Positions 1 through 12,165 of a stretch of 64,000 nt of DNA are shown in pieces. The translations under genes were made by a program, and so were the position numbers. Source of the DNA: Zanthoxylum bungeanum (lineage: Eukaryota > Streptophyta > Magnoliopsida > Sapindales > Rutaceae); contig SKCR01047755.1 of the NCBI GenBank assembly GCA_019454045.1, positions 1 to 64,000 on the forward strand, read 5' to 3'. How positions within the stretch are numbered: position 1 is the first letter of the stretch; each line of letters begins with the position of its first letter. The notes beneath the pieces were generated by a model. That model saw only the letters and a list, made by a program, of their open reading frames with translations, made no database searches and had not been told where the DNA came from.

Positions 1-248
1 CTGATCCAATTCTCCGAGACAAAATCATCGAGTTGGCTTACTTAAGGATTAAGCTGCGAAAGAAACTTGGCACACACACACTGGGAGTCTAGTCCAGATC
101 ATTTATTCAGACAATCAGATTTGAGTGTATTGAGTACTTTGAAGGTTCTCTGGTTTCAACACGAAGCATCCGTTGAGGATGAAAATAGGTTTAACTATCA
201 GGATTATCTCGTGAGAGGCAGTACAGTATGTTGAAATGAACCATCACA

Positions 249-350
249 TTGTCAATATCATTTTTGGGGATGAGTCCCGGGGGCGAGGCCCACATCAGCA
301 ACAATATCAGTTTTGGGGATAAGTCCCGGGGGCGAGGCCCACATCAGCAT
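249..350. repeat. Tandem duplication, about 50-bp unit
   Basis: Two adjacent units share the core TTTTGGGGATRAGTCCCGGG followed by GGCGAGGCCCACATCAGCA. They directly precede the 91-bp array. Confidence 0.75.
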
Positions 351-366
351 CAGTATCAATTTTGCC

Positions 367-821
367 GGGTATGGCACTCCGGGTATGGAGACACTACTGC
401 GACACTCCGGGTATGGAGACGCAACCGCGACGCCTCGGGTATGAGGTTTAGCATGACGGGTATGGCACTCCGGGTATGGAGATACTACTGCGACGCCTCG
501 GGTATGGAGACGCAACCGCGACGCCTCGGGTATGGGGTTTAGCATGCCATGTATGGCACTCCGGGTATGGAGACACTACTGCGACACTCTGGGTATGGAA
601 AGGCAACCGCGACTCCTCGTGTATGAGGTTTAGCATGCCGGGTATGACACTCCGGGTATGGAGACACTAATGCGACACTCTGGGTATGGAGACGCAACCG
701 CGATACCTCGGGTATGGGGTATAGCATTCCGGGTATGGCACTCCGGGTATGGAGACACTACTGCGACACTCTGGGTATGGAGACGTAACCGCGACACCTC
801 GGGTATGGGGTTTAGCACGCC
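367..821. repeat. 91-bp tandem repeat, five units
   Basis: Units begin near 367, 458, 549, 640 and 731, and a partial sixth near 822. Each contains several GGGTATGG/CGGGTATG sub-motifs (GGCACTCCGGGTATGGAGAC and similar), so there is a shorter internal periodicity. The period is exactly 91 bp, which is not a multiple of 3, so no frame is maintained. It sits in the 3' untranslated part of the family D element. Confidence 0.9.
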
Positions 822-956
822 GGGTATGACACAACCAAATCAACTCAATCTAAAGCAACATGCAAGTCAAGTGGCAGCTGGCGAGCCAGGTAAGTAAAAA
901 TGCATTGCATAACCTTTGATAGGATTGTCATTGTCACACACTGCATAAGTCCCATC

Positions 957-970
957 AAAGAAGGGGCGAC
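957..970 (+). other. Polypurine tract of family D element
   Basis: The tract AAAGAAGGGGCGAC abuts the TGTAGG start of the LTR at 971, which sets the element on the + strand. Confidence 0.6.
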
Positions 971-3177
971 TGTAGGAACTGTATTTTTGCATGTAAGTCC
1001 CGATGATGAGTCTCACATGGAGACACTACCTCTTTAAATTGTGGAAGTCGCGGGAAACGGACGTCGGAAGGGAAGAGTCAGGAATTGACATCTTATTGGA
1101 TTTAATTTGCTTGTTTAGCTTCGGGTTTGCTTGTTGGACCTCTGTTTTAAAAACACATCCCTAGCCCAAAACCAAAGCCACACGCCCACATAGCCCAAGC
1201 CCATTAAATCACATCCAATAATAATTAAAACATTTAAAACACATGTCAAAATTAAATTAAATCAAATTAAATTAAATCAAATCCAATTAAATCAAAATAA
1301 ATCTCATTCCTAAATTAAATAAATCAAATGAAATCTCATAAATCACATTCCTAAATAAATTAAATCACATGCCTAAACTAAATGAAATCAAATCAAATCC
1401 CGATAATTATCTTCCTAACTAAAACAAATTACCTCCCTAATTAAAGATATCATTTCCTTATGATACACAAATTAAATATTCCCCCCATAATTACAATATT
1501 CTTTCCCTACCTATACAAGGATAACCCCAACCCTCTCTTATAAAAGAAAACACAAGCCAAACCCTTGGACCCTGGCTCATTCCCACGTTATTGCCTCAAC
1601 TTCAAGCCACAACCCCTCACGTTATTGCCTCAACTTCAAGCCACAGCCTCATCACGTCCCTAAACCCTCCACAAACATTCAGCCACTTCACACAAATAAG
1701 CCCTCCACAACAGCCTTCATCCTTTACGCCACATACCCCTCCACTCATGCAAGTCCCATTGCTTCACGCCACATAAAGCCTCTCCAAATCAGCCTTAAAC
1801 TCCACGCCACAACACCACAAATCTGCCCTCATCTTCACGCAAGACCACAACCTAAATTTCCCTTCATCACGCCTAAAGACACCACAAATCTGCCCTCATA
1901 TTCACGCCTAAAACAACCCCTAATTCACTGAAAAAACTGCCATAAACTGCACCTTTAAACTGCCGTGAAAACTGCTCAAAACTGCCGCATTTCACCCGTG
2001 AAAACTGCTCGTAAACTGCCCAGTCAAAAACCCTGCAAACAGTCCAGTTTTCTGCCCAATCTTACCACACATTCTGCCCCTGAAACAGTCCAGATTTTAC
2101 TCGCAAGACTGCACCAGAAACTGCCCCATAAAACCCGTAAACCGCAAGCCACAACAGTCCCACATTACCGTAAAATAGTAAGCTAAAATCGTGACCAGAA
2201 ACTGCCATAAAACAGAGTAAAAACAACAGCCCAAACAGGGAAACAGCGAAGGAAAACGTTGAACCAGTGAACCGGAGGAGTTGCGGAGCATCAACCCTTC
2301 CGACAACCGCGTAGCGCACTTCCGAGAGACGATTTAAGAGGTTAGACCTGAGGGCACCTTCTTTATTTATTATCCTTTATTTTCATTTATTTTAGTACTT
2401 TATTTCATATGAGTATTGTGGATTGGTGCATGATGTGATTTCTGGATGAACGAAATATGTGTTCTCTCTTGTGGTATATCGGATGGAAACCCGGATGTAA
2501 ATTTCGTAGCCGAATCCGAATGGACGGTATTGCGGTTTGCACTCGGGATACAATGTCACGTACCACTTGAGAGATTCACATATTTCGTTTCATCCAATCT
2601 TGTGTTTGAGCATGATTTAGTCGTTAGTATGTTATTTATTTTAAGCATGATTTAGTCGCTAGTATGTTATTTATTTTAAGCATGATTTAGTCATTAGTAT
2701 ATTATTTCTTTATGCATGATTTAGTTATTTACTTTCGCATTAGGAATTTAATTACGTTTATGCTTAAGTCGTTATTTATTTTTTTCGTGTCTGATAATTT
2801 AATATGCTCATGAGATTATTGTGTGTTATCGTGTGTTTGCCGTTATGATGACTTGCTTTTAAAGCATGCAAACTTAGATATAGGATTTATGTCATGAATG
2901 CGAACTAGATGTAGGTTATTCTTGAATATATATGTTGCGTAGATTCGGTTAAGTTATTGCACAAATCATTTCATTACAAGTGGCATAAGTAAGGGACCAT
3001 TCCGAACCCAACGGTTTGAGGTCTTCCCTTGCTAGGGGTGAGCGAGACCTTAAATCATTTCCCGGTTCACACCGGGTGGCGACTCCATTATTCTCTGGTT
3101 TAGTTCCCCGTGGGCTATTCCGTACTCCCAACCAGGCAGCGAGCCTGGAACAGCGTCGCCGATTTCTGTTGTCTACA
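971..3177 (+). mobile_element. 3' LTR of family D retrotransposon
   Basis: This is a 2.2-kb LTR with TG...CA ends (TGTAGGAACTG to TTGTCTACA). Its boundaries are set by alignment with a second family copy at 17336-19318, which is bounded by a perfect 5-bp target duplication. A TATAAAAG box lies at 1539-1546. The middle of the LTR is rich in ACTGCC/AACTGC motifs (about 1930-2250). Open frames inside it match nothing I recognise. Confidence 0.85.
1539..1546 (+). promoter_or_regulatory. TATA box of family D LTR
   Basis: TATAAAAG lies about 570 bp into the LTR, where an LTR promoter is expected. Confidence 0.5.
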
Positions 3178-3201
3178 CTAGTAATAAGCTGGTTGGAGGT
3201 G

Positions 3202-4500
3202 TGATGAACACTAAAAAATGCACATTTATTAAAAGAAAAATCAATTATTTTACACTTGTAGTCTCATTTATCCCCTTAATTTAGCATATTAATTAAATTT
3301 ATGTTTTATATATTTTTATTGTGGTTTTTATTTTTTATGTAGGTGAAATAATACTTTGGATGCATATCTAGAAAAATGGACGTGACATTTGGATTTTGGA
3401 GGCCAAAAATTTATTAGGGTGTTCTAACAGTGTACAATTTCGGAAATTCCAACCATGTGCAATGTTCGTATTTTGGCCATAACGTTTTACTCTAATATCG
3501 GATTAAGGTGATTCAAGATTTATATAAAAGAAGACTCAAAGATCTACAACTTTGATATTCATAAGTTACAAATTCTAAAGTTTTCAAGGCAGAAATTGAT
3601 GAAAAATACAAAATATGTTATATGTAATATTTAAAGAAAAAAACAAGAAGAAAAAATTAAAAAAAATGAAATGTGGGAATTGACATCCACCGTGGATTGT
3701 CAATTCCCACCAATTTTACAATATGTAAATTGATGTTGCAATTTACAAATTGCATGAGAGGGTGTTGAGCCCTCTACTAAAATAGAGGTGCTCGGCACCT
3801 TAAGAAATCACTCAGATTTCCATAATTTTCTCTGGAAATTTATGCATTTCTAGCTCTTGTGTGTTTTATTTTTTTAAAGATTTCTTGTAATTTCTTTTTT
3901 CTTTCAATAATAAAATTATGTGTGTTTTTATTTAAAATTATGAGTAACTAATTTCTTTTTACTAGGGTAAAGGGTGACGTTTTTAATATGAAAATTTAGA
4001 TTAATCTCACTTATATTATAATATATAAATTTTAATCTAATGATTAATATTTAATTTAAATCTGAATTAATTATTAACAAATTTTGTTACCGCTTATATG
4101 GCTGACTTTATTTATTTGGCATAATTGAGTACCTAACTGGACTTGTTATAGACAAAGTTATCACCGCCTTTATGGGTGATTTTATTTGTTTTGGCATAAT
4201 TAATTCCTGAAATAAATTAATTGGGTAACAATGACAATTTACATATTATAAAAAGTGAGATTTCAAAATTTGAAATATTAAAAGTTGATCCCCACCCCAA
4301 AATTTTATTTTATTATTGCAGTTTAAATTAAAATTTTCAATCACTTCAAATAATCCAGCCTTTTTATTTTTCACTCAAATTATTATTTTATTTTACTAAA
4401 TCTATTCCCCATGGATCGACCCTGGTCTTACTGGGTTATTTTATTACTTCGACACTCTTATACTTGGGAGTAAAGAATCACTTTTTGAGCATGTCACTAT
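3202..4500 (+). mobile_element. Eroded Athila-type LTR, probably solo
   Basis: It begins TGATGAACAC and contains an AGATTAATCTCACTTATATTATAATATA segment followed by two 'ACCGCYTTATATGG'-like motifs near 4090 and 4165. The A1-A3 LTRs have the same order of parts on the minus strand. It ends near TACTTCGACACTCTTATACTTGG...GAGCA at about 4500. I found no target duplication, so the ends are approximate. Confidence 0.45.
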
Positions 4501-5446
4501 CCACTATGTATTTGTTATGCCAATCAATTATTTCTCAATTTCTTAGTTTATAAGCCAAGAATCCTTAAATATTCTACTCTCTCTCCTGAGTACCAAGTGA
4601 AAATATTATTAATTACCGATTTTGATATCCATATAAAAATAAGTAATGAACAATTCATTACCTTCTGTGATTCTTTGGTAATGACTTCAAAGGAATTATA
4701 GGCCTCCCAAACTCTATAAAATTCCTAAGTTATATTTTCTAGATCTTATTCAAAATCTCCTCTCTCGAGTGATAGATTCTAAACATGGAATTATCTAATT
4801 TGTGGCCAACAAACCAGAAGCATTAAACACAAAAAATTTAAATAAACTAAATTAAAACTTTATAATAATTAATTGGCAATCAAACACATAGGTTTCAAGC
4901 ATAGGCTACATCATCCCGTAGAATAATAAAATTAGTTAATGACTAAATAGAAAAACAATTAAATCTGAGTCAAGAACATATTGGAAATCATTAAAGTTTA
5001 AAGAAAGAAACTAGAAGATAAAACTCGAATCGAATTTTTTTTCTTCTAACATCACCGTCTTCGTCTCCTCTTGTCGCTCTTCAATTCCCTCCTTGGATAT
5101 CTCTAAATTATATGTTTTGAGCTCTCTAGTTGTGTATTCTTCTCATTTCTAGGGTCTTAGACGCACTATGTATTTATAGGGAAGTGATGGAGTCTCTCTG
5201 CATGTAGAAAATGGATTCCTAGTCTAAAAATTATTTGGGGCGTCGCGACGCCAGAAGTGGAATCGCCACGCCAGCTTTTCTAGATAAACTAATGCTTTCT
5301 TTATATCTGGTGGTGTCGCTTTGCATAGTCTTTGTATTAGGTGTTTTGTCACTGTCTTGATGGCCTGCAGTTGATTGCGTTATTTTTTCATCTTTTACCA
5401 TAATCTTTGATTAGATATTTTGTCATGGAATGCCAAATGGGGAGAT
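4500..5446 (-). mobile_element. LTR-like remnant, minus orientation
   Basis: There is no gene here. TATAAATAC on the minus strand (5170-5178) and a GGCGTCGCGACGCC palindrome upstream of it (5239-5252) reproduce the promoter layout of the Athila LTRs elsewhere in the window. Just before 5447 the text reads CAAATGGGGAGAT, the polypurine tract of the copia LTR that follows. Confidence 0.35.
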
Positions 5447-6489
5447 TGTTAGTTCCATATTTTTTGGAAATATCCATCACAAAACAAGTTTAATTGAGTT
5501 GTAATGAGTCTTGAAGATATCGATACAATTGGACAAGTATTTGGACGAAATCAGATGAAGCTGTCAGGGTTTTCATTCGTGATGTGTTTTTGTTTGGGCT
5601 CGAATGCTCGACGTTCGTGGTTCGTTTGAGTGGACGTTCGAACAAAAGCTTTCAGAGGTTTCACGTTCGATGTACGTTAGAGTCACGTTCGAGCGAAACT
5701 GTCTAGAGGCTTCGCGTTCATTGTGCGTTCGTCAGGACGTTCAAACGGATTTGCAGAACAGCTCGCGTGCGTCACGCGTTATTAAGGGGTTTGAACGCCC
5801 GTGCGCAACTGGGTTATTTTAGACACGTTTTTCAAGGCTTTTCATGACTAGGAAAATTATATCTTTGCCTTACCTAACCAGGGTTGGAACCATATTATTC
5901 AGAGCTTAAAAATTTATTATTTCAACATTCTTGATAAATCACCTGGAAGACTTCGTTGTTTCTCCGGTCTTCTTTGTTTTGGTGAGGTTTCTTGACCGAC
6001 CACAACACAGAAAAATAACTCTAACCCAATTTCCTAAGTCTTCAGAGTTCTTCAGGAGGAAGATTGGTAGTCGAAGTTCTAGCGTTGCGAGTTCGCTGAG
6101 TTGATCCACTTAGAGACTTCATAAGTTCTAGAGAAGGCCGCTTGGTGCAGGTTTGAGAAGTTCTTCGAGTTATTACAATCTTGAGGTATTCGAGTTGGGG
6201 AGATTGTCACCATAAGTCTTATACTATCACTGTAAATTTTCTAATATATAGTGGATTTGGCTGGTAGCCTATATACCCGAAGTGATTTTGTACTCGTGAG
6301 AGTTTTTCATTTCGTCAACAAAATCTTTATGTTGATTATTTATTTCTTTGATTTATTACTTTATTTATATTTACTTTAAACTTAAAGGTGCATGTTCATA
6401 TTTCATAGAAACCGCAATAAAGACATGTTTTAAATTATTGTGTTTAATTCTACATAAGATCTGAACCTTAGGACAAAATCGAATTTTCA
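5447..6489 (+). mobile_element. 3' LTR of a copia element (family E)
   Basis: The LTR starts TGTTAGTTCC directly after a copia-type polypurine tract (AAATGGGGAGAT). Its 5' part aligns with 62695-63230 (shared AAGTTTAATTGAG and ACAATTGGACAAGTATTTGG). It contains a run of GTTCG/CGAAC motifs at 5605-5800 and the TATAGTGGATTTGGCTGG segment typical of copia LTR 3' parts. The end at TTTTCA is my best estimate. Confidence 0.6.
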
Positions 6490-7865
6490 ATACTTTTTTC
6501 ATTGCCCACAATCACAAATAATTTGTTTCTGCTTATCCATAGAACATGGAAATAAATTAAATGTTTCATCTTTATAAACACTAGCTTTTATTAGAAGGAG
6601 AGAGTTCTAAAAAAGAGTAAATTAAGGAGAAATAATAGAATTTGCATTAATGATAACCTTTGAAATAAGGAGAAAGTAAGGATTATATGAGAATGAATAA
6701 TAGAGTTTTCTTCTTCTCGGCTTTTATAAGGCATTTGTTACCTATTAGTAAATTTCCACATAAAATCATTGAATAAGACATTAATTATAGAAATTAACGT
6801 CTTCGCGCAGGAAATTGGTGAGATTTAAGGAGAGATCTCCTTTTGCTTCAGAAATATATATATATAGATACATAGTTAAAAATAATAAATCTCCTGAAAT
6901 ACAAAAGCTCCCCTCCAAAAGAATCTCAATACCGAATGCATATAATATAACTCAAATACAGGCAAGAGGTAATCAAAAAATCCGATGATCATCATCAACG
7001 TCAAGCGAGTGGGGATGCTAAAATGACGGCCATTAATAGGTATAAAGAAAAAAAGAGTAAGAACAATGGAAATTAAAGAAAAAAAATAAAACTGAGACAG
7101 GATATGAAAAATGTCTAGAGTAGGAAGCATAGCACCGCCCATCCGAACACCATGCTCGCAACCATCTTCTCTATAGACCACAGCTTCGCCACGCCACTCT
7201 GCTTTCAAAAGTTCGCAACATAAATTCACATAATCAACCATAACTTATCGCAAACATCATGTTTTTTTTTTTTTTTAAAAAACATAGACTACATATCATA
7301 TGACGGTACAAGTGGCGCGATTAAATAATTAACTAAAAGAAATAAATCGTAGAAAAAAATTTATATGGGAAGACTCGATAAGTGTTAATCGTTAATTTTC
7401 TCTCTATTGGTTAAGCTCAATTTTTTGTGTATCTATATCAAAGTATTAATAATTCAAACGTAACACGTCATCTGTATGCCCATTCAACCATATTCTTCAC
7501 ATAACTATATTCCCCACTAAAACTGCGTGTACATGACAAATGTGATTGATGATCAAGGAACTATAGGGGTAGTAACATAAAATACCAAATTTCAATAAAG
7601 ATTCGAGATTTCATATCATTTAGAATGAGATTCTAAATAATTTTTTAAAATAAAAATCATGTTCAAATACATTACAAATTATCTCCCTATATAAAAAATT
7701 AAGTCGAGATTCAGATATAAAAAACATCTCAAACTCTAATGTCAAATTATTATATTCGAAACGATTTTTTGGTCGAGTTCAAAAATCGTTAATGGATTTG
7801 ACAAATCCTGGTCTATGCAACCTGTAGATCAAATCTACTAGTCATACATACGTGGGTCTGGGTAT
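6490..7865. other. AT-rich intergenic DNA
   Basis: No convincing gene or repeat boundary. One weak minus-strand ORF (6876-7241) is listed separately. Confidence 0.5.
6876..7241 (-). CDS. Hypothetical ORF, 121 aa, low confidence
   Basis: I do not recognise this ORF. The first ~50 residues look like ordinary coding sequence, including a short MLPTLD stretch. The remainder is very hydrophobic and aromatic, as expected for AT-rich DNA read by chance. It could be a short first exon whose donor lies near residue 50, or a spurious frame. A PolyT/polyA tract sits just upstream of the Met. Confidence 0.15.
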   Translation of the reverse strand: MVDYVNLCCELLKAEWRGEAVVYREDGCEHGVRMGGAMLPTLDIFHILSQFYFFSLISIVLTLFFFIPINGRHFSIPTRLTLMMIIGFFDYLLPVFELYYMHSVLRFFWRGAFVFQEIYYF

Positions 7866-8226
7866 ACATGGCAATGGGTCGGGCCGGGCTTGGGCTTATC
7901 AAAGCAAAAAAAAGCCCGGGCCCCGGAAAAGCCCAGTCCGGGTGTCTTTCGGGCCAGGCCGACCCTTTTAAAAAAAAAAAAAATTAAAAACATAAAAATA
8001 CAAAATACATTCACACTATATGCAAAGATAATTCACAAATAAATCAAAAATTTCATCAATAAATTAACAATTTAAATGCTACAAATAAATAAAAATGCTA
8101 TAAACATATTATAATATATATATATATGTTTTTTTTTTTAATTTTGGCCCGGGCTGGACCGGGCCCGAGCCAAAAATGATAAGCCCGGCTCGAACCCGAA
8201 TCCTAATCGGGCTTACCATTCTAGGG
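7866..8226. mobile_element. hAT-like miniature inverted-repeat element
   Basis: The left arm (GGCAATGGGTCGGGCCGGGC) and right arm (inverted, ATGGTAAGCCCG...CCGGGCTTATC) form long GC-rich terminal inverted sequences around an AT-rich core with a (TA)n run and an A14-like tract. The GGCAATGGGTCGGG start is typical of plant hAT MITEs. I could not find a clean 8-bp target duplication, so the ends are approximate. Confidence 0.55.
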
Positions 8227-8239
8227 CCCGGCCCTTATT

Positions 8240-8767
8240 GAGTCCTTGGGTTTCCGTGCCTCGTGTTCCCCACCACTAGACTGTACATTTCTGCTAGCTG
8301 TCATTACTTATCACACCCCCACCACCACATTCTTTACCTTTTCATTTGCTATATTATTATTATTTGTGGCTATGTTCGACATAATTGCTTCGAAACGCGT
8401 GCAAGCAAAAAAAAATCTCCTACGGTCAATTTCACTTTAAGTACCCGGGGTTTAGTTTACTAGATCCTTACAGCTGTCCAGATTTGCCCAGATTCACGTA
8501 GACACAAACCAGTAAAAAAAATAAGCACGAGCAAAACCAGTTCACGTTAGAAAACTCACATTATTTCCACTATTACGCGCCTAAACGACAAGACGACCGG
8601 CTCACATTAACAAAACTAGACAAGATGCTTGACGGTTAAAGCTGTTAAGTATACTACTGAACTGAAGCGGGCACGGGCAAAGATCTAATACTGTAAGAAC
8701 AATGCAGCTAAATCGGAACATCAAGGATCAGGTAATAATTAATTAAAAATGGTGAATCTTTACTTAC
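8240..8767. other. Possible AGP intron / 3' region
   Basis: This lies downstream of the AGP exon on the minus strand. It starts with a good splice donor at 8762-8767. A candidate acceptor (TTCTTACAG, minus strand, near 8692-8700) would give an immediate stop, and I find no hydrophobic GPI-signal exon here. Confidence 0.3.
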
Positions 8768-9340
8768 GTCGTCCGTGGTCACCTGAGCGGGACCGGGAGA
8801 GATTGTAGCGAGACTGGGTGATGGAGCTCCGGTTGGCGGAGCTGGCGGGCTGGACGTAGGAGATGGTGCAAGAGTTGGCTTCTTCTTCTTGCTGGGTGCC
8901 GGAGCTGGAACTGCAGCCGGTGGAGATGCGAGAGGAGCTGGCGGTGGGGTGGCTGGAGGTGGAGATGCTGGTGGTGGGGTCGCGGGGGGAGGGGTCGCCG
9001 GAGGTGGAGATGCTGGTGGTGGGGCTGCAGGGGGAGGGGTCGCCGCAGGTGGAGATGTCGGTGGGAGAGTGGCGGGCGGTGGGGTTGCTGGGGGAGGAGA
9101 AGCGGGATGCGGGGTGGCCGGAGGAGGAGCGGAGGCCGGAGTAGGGGTGGCTTGTGGAGGAGGAGAGGAGGTCACCGGAGGTGGAGATGACGTGGGTGGA
9201 GGAGAGGCGGAGTTTGGCGGCGGAGTAGTTTGTGTTGGAGGAACTGGGGTTGCTGTCGGTGACGTGGCGGGAGACTGGCCTCCGACGCCGGCGACAACAA
9301 TGCATATTAATACAACGAAAATGCTTGATTTATGATCCAT
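8768..9340 (-). CDS. Lysine-rich classical arabinogalactan protein, first exon
   Basis: Classical AGPs are cell-wall/plasma-membrane proteoglycans with roles in growth and signalling. The exon encodes 191 residues: a signal peptide (about 1-21, MDHKSSIF then VVLICIVVAGVGG), a long Pro/Ala/Ser/Thr domain full of PPPATPP and SPPP motifs for hydroxyproline glycosylation (about 22-150), and a short Lys cluster (SKKKKP, about 150-155) flanked by APAP. That layout marks the lysine-rich AGP subgroup (AGP17/18/19-like in Arabidopsis). The frame runs 19 codons further, but a consensus donor GTAAGT follows codon 191 in phase 0 and the extra codons look non-coding. The GPI-anchor exon expected downstream is not visible. 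A TATA box sits about 100 bp upstream. This is the only host-like gene I trust here; the long frames on the other strand are its shadows. Confidence 0.75.
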
Positions 9341-9437
9341 CTTTTACTATCTTGCGCACCTTTTATCTTTCTCTCTCTGCTTAACCTGCGCGCTCCTGAA
9401 CCACTGTGAAGCGAAGCGAGGACCAGAGGTGATATTA

Positions 9438-9446
9438 TTATATAAA
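9438..9446 (-). promoter_or_regulatory. TATA box of the AGP gene
   Basis: TTTATATAA on the minus strand, about 100 bp upstream of the AGP start codon and followed by a CT-rich leader (TTTATCTTTCTCTCTCT seen on the + strand). Confidence 0.45.
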
Positions 9447-9819
9447 TGGAAGGAAGGTTCTGTGTTAGAGGGTCCCACTAACGGTTACCAAACAGATCTG
9501 CGACGTCCGATTGATGGAATGATCTGGAGCCACGTGGCGTGGTACAATAGTTAGTTACAGGGTTTTGGCCCGTTGATTTTTAATGATATTAATTCGGATG
9601 GTAATTGATGATGATAATTGATACTTTTAGTTGCCATCATTTTTATTTTTGTTTTGTGCCCACATTTTTGGTTGCTTTAAATATTAAATTTGTTGAAAAT
9701 AATTATGATGCAGGGCATTGCGTTCATAAATAAAGGAGAGAGAGTTTAATGCTTGTAACCAACCATAAATTTTGAAGTTATATATTATAATTATATATTT
9801 CTGTCTTGTACTTTACTAT

Positions 9820-9832
<13 letters not shown>

Positions 9833-9863
<31 letters not shown>
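9833..9863. repeat. Poly-T tract (31 T)
   Basis: A homopolymer between the AGP promoter and the LINE remnant. It could be an old retroposon tail in minus orientation. Confidence 0.8.
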
Positions 9864-9868
<5 letters not shown>

Positions 9869-9989
9869 CAAAAATTATACATTTCAAAATTTGTAATTTA
9901 GATATATACACCTAAATTATATCGAAGCTATTTTGAAAAAATATATATATATCTTTATCGTTGATATTGGAGAATTTGGACTCTTTTTT

Positions 9990-11838
9990 CTACGTATAAA
10001 ACGAAAGTGAATTATTGATAGTTCATTGAATAACAAAGTTTCTTCAATGATGTCAAACTTAAGAGTTCTCGACAAGATTACTAGCTGGCAACATAAATTT
10101 TTCTCGAGTGGTGGAAAGGAAATTCTTATTAAAGCTGTAACACAAGCAGTACCAACTTTTGTGATAAGTGTTTTTAAGATACCTATAGGGTTTGCGAGGA
10201 TATACAAAAAGCTGTTGCGAGGTTTTGGTGGAGATCTAAGGAAGATTAAAAAAAAGCATACATTGGGCAAGGTGAGAGAGTCTAAGTCAAACGAAAAGTA
10301 TAGGAGGTCTTGGCTTTAGAGAACTACTTCCTTTTAATCAAGCACTAGTGGCAAAACATGGATGAAGAGTAATTCAATTACCAGAATCTCTAGTGGCTTG
10401 GATCTTAAAGGAAAGATACTATAAACACTCTGACTTCATGAATACAAAGATTAGCTCTAACCATTCTTTTGTTTGGAGGAGTATAGTGTGGGGACGATAA
10501 GTTCTTAATAAGGGATGCAGATGGAGAATTGGGAATGGCAGTCAAGTGGCGATTAATAAGGACAATTGGATTCAGACTAATATTGAAGCCAGACCCAAGA
10601 TGCAACAGTTGTTGAACTGATAGTGGCATGAAACAAATGGAATGAAAAGCTGATAAAGGAAAAGTTTAATGAGATTGATGCAGAATCAATTCTAGAGATT
10701 CATATTCCTAAGAGACCAAGACCAGATCACATTATTTGGCACTATGATAAGAAATGTCAATATCTAATTTAAGGGTGGTTATCAGATAGCTCTGAACATG
10801 AAGCACCCAGACCTTCCTACCGAGTCTGCATCGGCTAGTAATCAGTGGAGCATCATTTGGAATCTTAACATCCCAGAAAAAATAAAAATTTTCATATGGA
10901 AAGTTGCCAAAAATCTATTATCATCTGCTGCGAACTTGTGGAAGAAGAAGATCTCGCATGAACCGATTTGTCTGTCTTGCAAATCTGGAATAGAGAGCAG
11001 TGAACATGTGCTCATATCGTGCAAAATAGCAAAGAAAGTTTGGAAAATTACTCATTTTGATCAGAGTATACAAGACGCCTCATGCCAAGATATATGGACT
11101 GTATTGGATCGATTGGCCAGAAAATATAGCAAAACAGATTTTAAAATGATGGCTGCAATGTTTTGGGCAATCTAGCAAGTCAGAAACAAGAGAATTTTTT
11201 AAGGAAAATTGGAAGGATCTTGGGGGGTAGCTGTAAGGGCAGAAGCTTTGGTAGACTCATACAGAAGGGTAATGCATATGGACACAAGCTACAACACAAG
11301 ATCAGATGGGGCTACCAAGAAGTCTTGGAACCCCCCTACATTTGGGTGGTACAAGATAAATGTTGATGCGACTACCAATTTAGAGAATCAGTTGTCTGAG
11401 TTGGGAGCTATTATTATAGTCTGGAAAGCTATAATTGCAACGGCAGCCATTAAAGTGTCAAAATTTTATGGAGATGTGCTTTATGTTGAAGCTGAGGCAG
11501 TAAGATGGGGCATGCAACTAGCGGAGCAGGTAGGACTGAATTTGATTGTTGTGGAATCGAATGCTCAGGGAGTTGTGGATCTGATTAACAATAGGTACAA
11601 CAACATTACAGAAGTGTTTTAGGTAATTTATGAAAATGGTGAAACATGCAGACATTTTTGAGGATTTAGATGTTCTTATATTTCCAAAAATTGTAATGTT
11701 GCTGCTCATTCCTTAGCTAAGTTAGTGATAAAAAATATTGAAACTATTGTATGATTGGATTCCTTTCCAGCAGAAATCATGTACCTTATCAATAATAGAG
11801 GTTAATGACAAGTGATACTTTCCTTTCAAAAAAAAAAA
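9990..11838 (+). mobile_element. 5'-truncated LINE (L1-like) with A-tail
   Basis: The order is the C-terminal part of a LINE reverse transcriptase, a zinc-binding RVT region, a plant-type RNase H domain, then TACTTTCCTTTCAAAAAAAAAAA at about 11818-11838, a typical plant LINE 3' end. The endonuclease and RT palm are absent, as expected for 5' truncation during target-primed insertion. Confidence 0.8.
10026..11622 (+). pseudogene. LINE ORF2 C-terminal remnant (RT tail, zf-RVT, RNase H)
   Basis: Three fragments in different frames are recognisable. 10026-10319 reads SWQHKFFSSGGKEILIKAV, the conserved segment after the LINE RT palm. 10798-11175 holds the zinc-binding RVT region with IPEKIKIFIWK, CLSCKSGIESSEHVLISC. 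11209-11622 holds an RNase H-like domain (WYKINVDA, then VEAEAVRWGMQLA and VVESNAQGVVDLI). Frameshifts and stops separate them, so the protein is dead. The domain order matches plant L1-type elements with a C-terminal RNase H. Confidence 0.8.
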
Positions 11839-12165
11839 TAACAAAGTTATTAACTTGTAAAATTCATTTTTGTACATCAGTATTAAATTTTTAGATTGGC
11901 CAATGTGTTTACACTTTACACTAACATTGCTTAAATTCAAAATAAATCCTAGTAAATATTTTGGACCAATGTCATAAAATAGCAAAATTTGAGTTGTTTT
12001 CTCCCCAAAATCAACATGTCCAGCAAAAACACACAAAACCGTAAAGTTAAAATAGCAATCAAAATTTGGTAGTTGCTGCTAGTATAATTGCTAAGATTAT
12101 TTATAAAGAAGAGAATTTTTTTTTTTTTAGATGGAGAATATAATTTTTTAAAAATAGCAATTGTA
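11839..12165. other. AT-rich spacer
   Basis: No feature recognised between the LINE tail and the copia LTR. Confidence 0.5.

Larger units (their letters stand above)
1..970 (+). mobile_element. 3' internal end of a gypsy-like LTR element (family D)
   Basis: This stretch lies immediately upstream of an LTR that starts at 971, and it ends in a purine-rich tract (957-970), so it reads as the 3' non-coding internal part of an element that begins outside the window. It consists mostly of tandem repeats. The overlapping open frames on both strands here come from the 91-bp repeat stepping through frames and are not convincing genes. Confidence 0.6.

Noticed and set aside
258..897. Overlapping 60-97 aa repetitive frames on both strands
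   Set aside because: Generated by the 91-bp tandem repeat; the period is not a multiple of 3 and there is no start context or known domain.
8863..9335. Gly- and Glu-rich open frames on the + strand opposite the AGP exon
   Set aside because: They are complements of the Pro/Ala codons; signal peptide, Lys cluster, TATA and splice donor all support the minus-strand reading.
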